Assembly (NCBI GenBank): GCA_000434535.1 | Contig: FR878690.1 | Coordinates: 1-35,916 of the forward strand | Length of the DNA: 35,916 bases | Source of the DNA: Collinsella sp. CAG:166 | GTDB lineage: Bacteria; Actinomycetota; Coriobacteriia; Coriobacteriales; Coriobacteriaceae | Direction of reading: 5' to 3' | In this document: positions 33,450-35,916 of the stretch, piece by piece | Numbering within the stretch: the stretch's first letter is position 1 | How the letters are laid out: each line of letters begins with the position of its first letter | Program-made: the position numbers and the translations under genes | Notes under the pieces: model-generated | Database searches by the model: none | What the model was told of the DNA's origin: nothing | What the model saw: the letters and a program-made list of their open reading frames with translations, nothing else

Positions 33450-33490
33450 GTCAAGCAATTATCTTGACGCGGCCCGCAGCATCTTATAAG
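33450..33490 (+). promoter_or_regulatory. Promoter with overlapping palindrome for the CLC-family gene
   Basis: TTGACG (33464-33469) and TATAAG (33485-33490) form a promoter with a short 15-base spacer. GTCAAG-N7-CTTGAC (33450-33468) is a perfect palindrome that includes the -35, a likely operator for an unknown regulator. Confidence 0.5.
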
Positions 33491-33503
33491 TTTGTTTTGC
33501 TAA

Positions 33504-33546
33504 AGCTGGAAAGCCTCTCAACGATGCGCAACTCCAGCTCTTTTTC
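33504..33546 (+). terminator. Leader terminator (possible attenuator) before the CLC-family gene
   Basis: AGCTGGA (33504-33510) pairs with TCCAGCT (33533-33539), followed by CTTTTTCT. It lies between the promoter and the start codon 14-29 bases later, so transcription would end before the gene unless the hairpin is prevented. It could instead end the GyrI-like transcript. Confidence 0.6.
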
Positions 33547-33560
33547 TATCAAGAGAGCAA

Positions 33561-34811
33561 GTGTCGGAAAACAAAATGTCGGAAAGCAACGTATCGAGCA
33601 GAATCAAACGCTTGCTCAACACCTATAGCGGCCTCGTGCTTATGGGTGCCGTCGGAATCCCTATCGGCATTATCGTTGGCGCCATCTGTGCACTCTTTGG
33701 ACGCGTGCTTCTGGCGATTGGCACCTTCCGCGACGAGCACATCACTCTGCTCCTTCCCCTCCTCGCCCTCATGGGCTTGGCCATCGTATTTGCCTACCGC
33801 ACTTGGGGCAAGGGCACCGACCGCGGCATGAGCCTGGTATTTGACGTAGGCCACGGGCGCGAAGACGCCATCTCCCCGCGTCTCGTGCCGCTCGTTATGC
33901 TGAGCACGTGGGGAACGCACCTCTTTGGCGGCAGCGCGGGACGCGAGGGCGTGGCCGTGCAGATTGGTGCAACCGTCTCGCACTGGATCGGCAGGCGTCT
34001 ACCTTTCCGAAACCCCGGCAACACGTTTTTGCTCATTGGTATGGCCGCTGGCTTTGCCGGGCTCTTTCGAACGCCTCTTGCTGCCACGGTCTTTGCTATC
34101 GAAGTACTGGTCGCAGGACGCATGGAATACCGCGCGCTGTTTCCCGCGCTTACGGCCTCGCTCGCCGCAAGTATGACCTCCGGCGCCCTGGGACTCGAGA
34201 AGTTCGAAGTCGCCGTTGTCGCCTCATACGCGCTTGATCTCCCCGGTCTTGGACGGCTTGCGGTGCTGGGTATCGCGTTTGGCATGGTAGGCGGCGCCTT
34301 TGCCTGGTGCCTTGCCCACGCCAAGACCCTTGCGGCGCGACTGCCCCCCAACCCCTATGTACGAATCGCCGTTATGGGCATCGCGCTATCAGCGATTCTG
34401 TTCACACTGTGGCAGGGGCGATACTGTGGACTTGGTACCAACCTGATATCGGCAGCGCTCAACGGTGACGGCAAGGACGCCATCATGCCTTGGGACTGGG
34501 CGCCCAAATTCGCACTCACCATTACCACGCTTGCCGCAGGATATCAGGGTGGCGAGGTGACGCCGTTGTTCTCCATCGGAGCGAGCCTTGGCGTCGTGCT
34601 CGCCGGAATCCTCGGCATGCCCGTCGAACTTTGCGCCGCGCTGGGATACGCCGCCGTCTTTGGCGGCGCCACCAACACGCTGCTCGCGCCGATCCTCATT
34701 GGCTGCGAGGTCTTCGGTTTCGGTAATCTGCCGGCGTTCTTTATCGTCTGCGTTGTGGCTTATCTGTTCAACATGGACAAATCTTTCTACGCCCTGCAGG
34801 AGCGGGCGTAG
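33561..34811 (+). CDS. CLC-family anion transporter, probable fluoride/proton antiporter (CLC-F)
   Basis: A 416-residue membrane protein of the CLC family with about ten hydrophobic helices. The ion-path motif GGSAGREGVAVQIG contains the gating Glu of GREG. The first selectivity motif, GSGIP in chloride channels, is here DRGMSLV, with Met in place of Ser; to my knowledge that marks the fluoride-specific CLC-F branch. GYQGGEVTPLFSIGASLG and the late Tyr region complete the fold. GTG 33561 is the first in-frame start; ATG 33576 is an alternative, and both have weak ribosome sites. I looked for a fluoride riboswitch in the leader and did not recognise one. Confidence 0.85.
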   Translation: MSENKMSESNVSSRIKRLLNTYSGLVLMGAVGIPIGIIVGAICALFGRVLLAIGTFRDEHITLLLPLLALMGLAIVFAYRTWGKGTDRGMSLVFDVGHGREDAISPRLVPLVMLSTWGTHLFGGSAGREGVAVQIGATVSHWIGRRLPFRNPGNTFLLIGMAAGFAGLFRTPLAATVFAIEVLVAGRMEYRALFPALTASLAASMTSGALGLEKFEVAVVASYALDLPGLGRLAVLGIAFGMVGGAFAWCLAHAKTLAARLPPNPYVRIAVMGIALSAILFTLWQGRYCGLGTNLISAALNGDGKDAIMPWDWAPKFALTITTLAAGYQGGEVTPLFSIGASLGVVLAGILGMPVELCAALGYAAVFGGATNTLLAPILIGCEVFGFGNLPAFFIVCVVAYLFNMDKSFYALQERA

Positions 34812-34866
34812 AAAGATGTCCAAGCAGGTGGTCTCAACCGGAAACGGCGCCCCACTCTGAGGCTGT

Positions 34867-34990
34867 ATTCCGGGACACGGTTTCCGCTTGGGACGCCATT
34901 CGGAAAGCGCATCCCGCTTTAAAACGGAATTCCGGGACGTAGTTTCCGTCTGAGCCTCCATTCGGAAAGCGTGTCCCGTTCTTTCACGGC
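34867..34990. repeat. Tandem duplication of a 62-base hairpin unit
   Basis: Two units (34867-34928 and 34929-34990) begin ATTCCGGGAC and share GTTTCCG, CCATTCGGAAAGCG and TCCCG. Within each unit CGGGA...TTTCCG pairs with CGGAAA...TCCCG, so each can form a hairpin. It lies between the converging CLC and alkyltransferase genes and may serve as a two-way transcription end. Confidence 0.75.
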
Positions 34991-35017
34991 GTCCTAGTTA
35001 TGCAAAGTGTTCGAGCG

Positions 35018-35596
35018 TTATTCCTCGTACGCGCCCTCAAGCCGAAGCAGCCACTCCTTGCGATCAAGCCCGCCGGCATATCCGTTGAGCGACCCGTCGG
35101 CGGCAACCACGCGATGGCACGGCACAATAATCGAAATGGGATTACGCGCGACCGCGGCCCCCACGGCACGGGGAGACACAACGGGTGCCTCATTTCCCGG
35201 CACACGATGTCGGGCCGCAACACGCTGGGCAATCTCGCCATACGTGGCGACCTCGCCACGCGGAATAGAAAGCAGTTCGTACCAGACTTCACGCTGAAAC
35301 GCCGTGCCAATCATATGCAACGGAGGCGTAAACCGAGGTTCCTGCCCTGCAAAATAAGCATTCAGCCAAGCCCAGGAACGCTCAAGCACCGAAGACGCCG
35401 CACCATTTGCAGGACTCACCGACGACATGCCACCAGCACCAGAAACTGCATCGGCGCCTTCAACATGTTCGGAGTCTTCCCGGAGAAGCGTGGAGCCAAA
35501 GTGCTCCTGCTCCTCAAACCAAAGCCCCGTCAAACCGCGGCCATCAGCGGCAAGCAAGATTTCGCCCAAAGGCGAAGCAAACGTCGTCGTGACCAC
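35018..35596 (-). CDS. ogt: Methylated-DNA-[protein]-cysteine S-methyltransferase (O6-alkylguanine repair)
   Basis: A 192-residue suicide DNA-repair protein that moves the alkyl group from O6-alkylguanine to its own cysteine. The acceptor is C160 in the signature IIVPCHRVV. Helix-turn-helix residues AYGEIAQR-like (ATYGEIAQRVAARH) and Arg finger region (AVGAAVARNP) are present. Residues 40-68 are a Ser/Gly/Ala-rich insertion not usual in Ogt and make the N-terminal half longer. The start is GTG 35596 with AAAGGAG 6 bases upstream. It converges with the CLC gene across the tandem hairpins. No Ada-type regulator lies nearby. Confidence 0.93.
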   Translation of the reverse strand: MVTTTFASPLGEILLAADGRGLTGLWFEEQEHFGSTLLREDSEHVEGADAVSGAGGMSSVSPANGAASSVLERSWAWLNAYFAGQEPRFTPPLHMIGTAFQREVWYELLSIPRGEVATYGEIAQRVAARHRVPGNEAPVVSPRAVGAAVARNPISIIVPCHRVVAADGSLNGYAGGLDRKEWLLRLEGAYEE

Positions 35597-35916
35597 CAGC
35601 GGCTCCTTTCAAAACTCCGCAACATAATACCGCGAATTGTGCAGACAACCTCAATCGACCCCAAAGTTACCCAAGGCAGCAGGCGCAGCGCGCCGCAGCT
35701 GCCGGCCGCGCTCCACAGTCACCCAAGGCGGCAGGCGCAAAGCGCCGAGGCCGCCGCCGGGACCAGGGCCCGCAACAGCCACGCGCCCCCACATCAGCCC
35801 AGCGGCCTCAACCAACAACGGCCCCATCGCAGACCGCTCGCAGCAGCGTCACCGCAGGCGGGGGCCGGGCTTAGTTTTCAGAACACTCCGCAGACCAGTG
35901 TGGCGCCTTGTCCGCA
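35597..35916. other. Intergenic stretch at the window edge, no gene recognised
   Basis: About 320 bases with no convincing coding frame. A 31-base imperfect direct repeat starts AGTTACCCAAGGC (35665-35695) and AGTCACCCAAGGC (35717-35747). The last 45 bases end in a GC-rich segment that could belong to a neighbouring gene's 3' end or another repeat cut by the edge. Confidence 0.5.

Noticed and set aside
33400..33560. Fluoride (crcB) riboswitch before the CLC gene
   Set aside because: I did not find the expected opening stem with GATG-containing loop, nor the pseudoknot segment; only a terminator hairpin is supported.
34389..34961. 190-codon minus-strand frame over the tandem repeats and CLC gene end
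   Set aside because: Its start lies in repeated DNA and the rest is antisense to the CLC gene.

Overview
The window looks like a chromosomal segment of a high-GC anaerobic Coriobacteriia, most likely a Collinsella-type gut actinobacterium. This is inference from gene content and GC-rich codon use: a giant 2-hydroxyacyl-CoA dehydratase activase fusion, the non-mevalonate (DXP) route, SEC-C methionine aminopeptidase, actinobacterial SOS boxes, and many short palindromic intergenic repeats. No phage, plasmid, IS transposase, CRISPR, rRNA or tRNA was seen; about 28 protein genes fill the window.

Layout. 1-5.6 kb: a TetR regulator and the 1593-residue radical-dehydratase activase fusion in one minus-strand operon, preceded by clustered palindromes. 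5.6-6.1 kb: an intergenic island, bracketed by two copies of a GTGACAAAGG hairpin, that holds a 41-residue membrane peptide gene with a LexA-like box and a candidate converging antisense RNA. 6.1-10.9 kb (minus strand): a HAD phosphatase, an MFS exporter and its TetR regulator with two operators, a fragment of a P-II gene, a CmpB-type membrane protein and an HD-domain protein. 11.1-12.9 kb: a divergent dxs. 13-17.6 kb: a polar amino-acid ABC importer (lipoprotein, two permeases, ATPase) with a class-I amidotransferase-like gamma-glutamyl hydrolase. 17.7-20.0 kb (minus): a degenerate-GGDEF/REC/HD-GYP protein and an Hpt protein. 20.2-24.1 kb: alpha/beta hydrolase, radical SAM protein, methionine aminopeptidase, D-2-hydroxyacid dehydrogenase. 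24.4-28.5 kb: M18 aminopeptidase with a coupled 60-residue protein, an Ntn amidase, and phosphofructokinase. 28.5-29.0 kb: repeat-rich island. 29.0-32.5 kb (minus): a MacB/LolD-type ABC ATPase and an FtsX-like permease. 32.7-35.6 kb: a GyrI-like protein under a perfect LexA-type box, a CLC-family (probable fluoride) antiporter with a leader terminator, and an O6-alkylguanine-DNA alkyltransferase.

How it fits together. Most genes are housekeeping or anaerobic metabolism: amino-acid uptake, peptide turnover, glycolysis, isoprenoid precursor synthesis. A stress theme also recurs: two SOS-type boxes (one before a TisB-like peptide, one before a GyrI-like protein), an alkyltransferase, and two TetR-controlled units. 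The most novel candidate is the SOS-linked small membrane peptide locus at about 5.72-6.05 kb, which has the architecture of a type I toxin-antitoxin system. The second theme is a rich set of short intergenic repeats: four copies of one 35-bp palindrome, two 17-bp-arm hairpins in tandem, a 20-bp-arm palindrome, a nested 185-bp inverted repeat that copies the end of pfkA, a 211-bp element with terminal inverted repeats, and a 62-bp tandem duplication.
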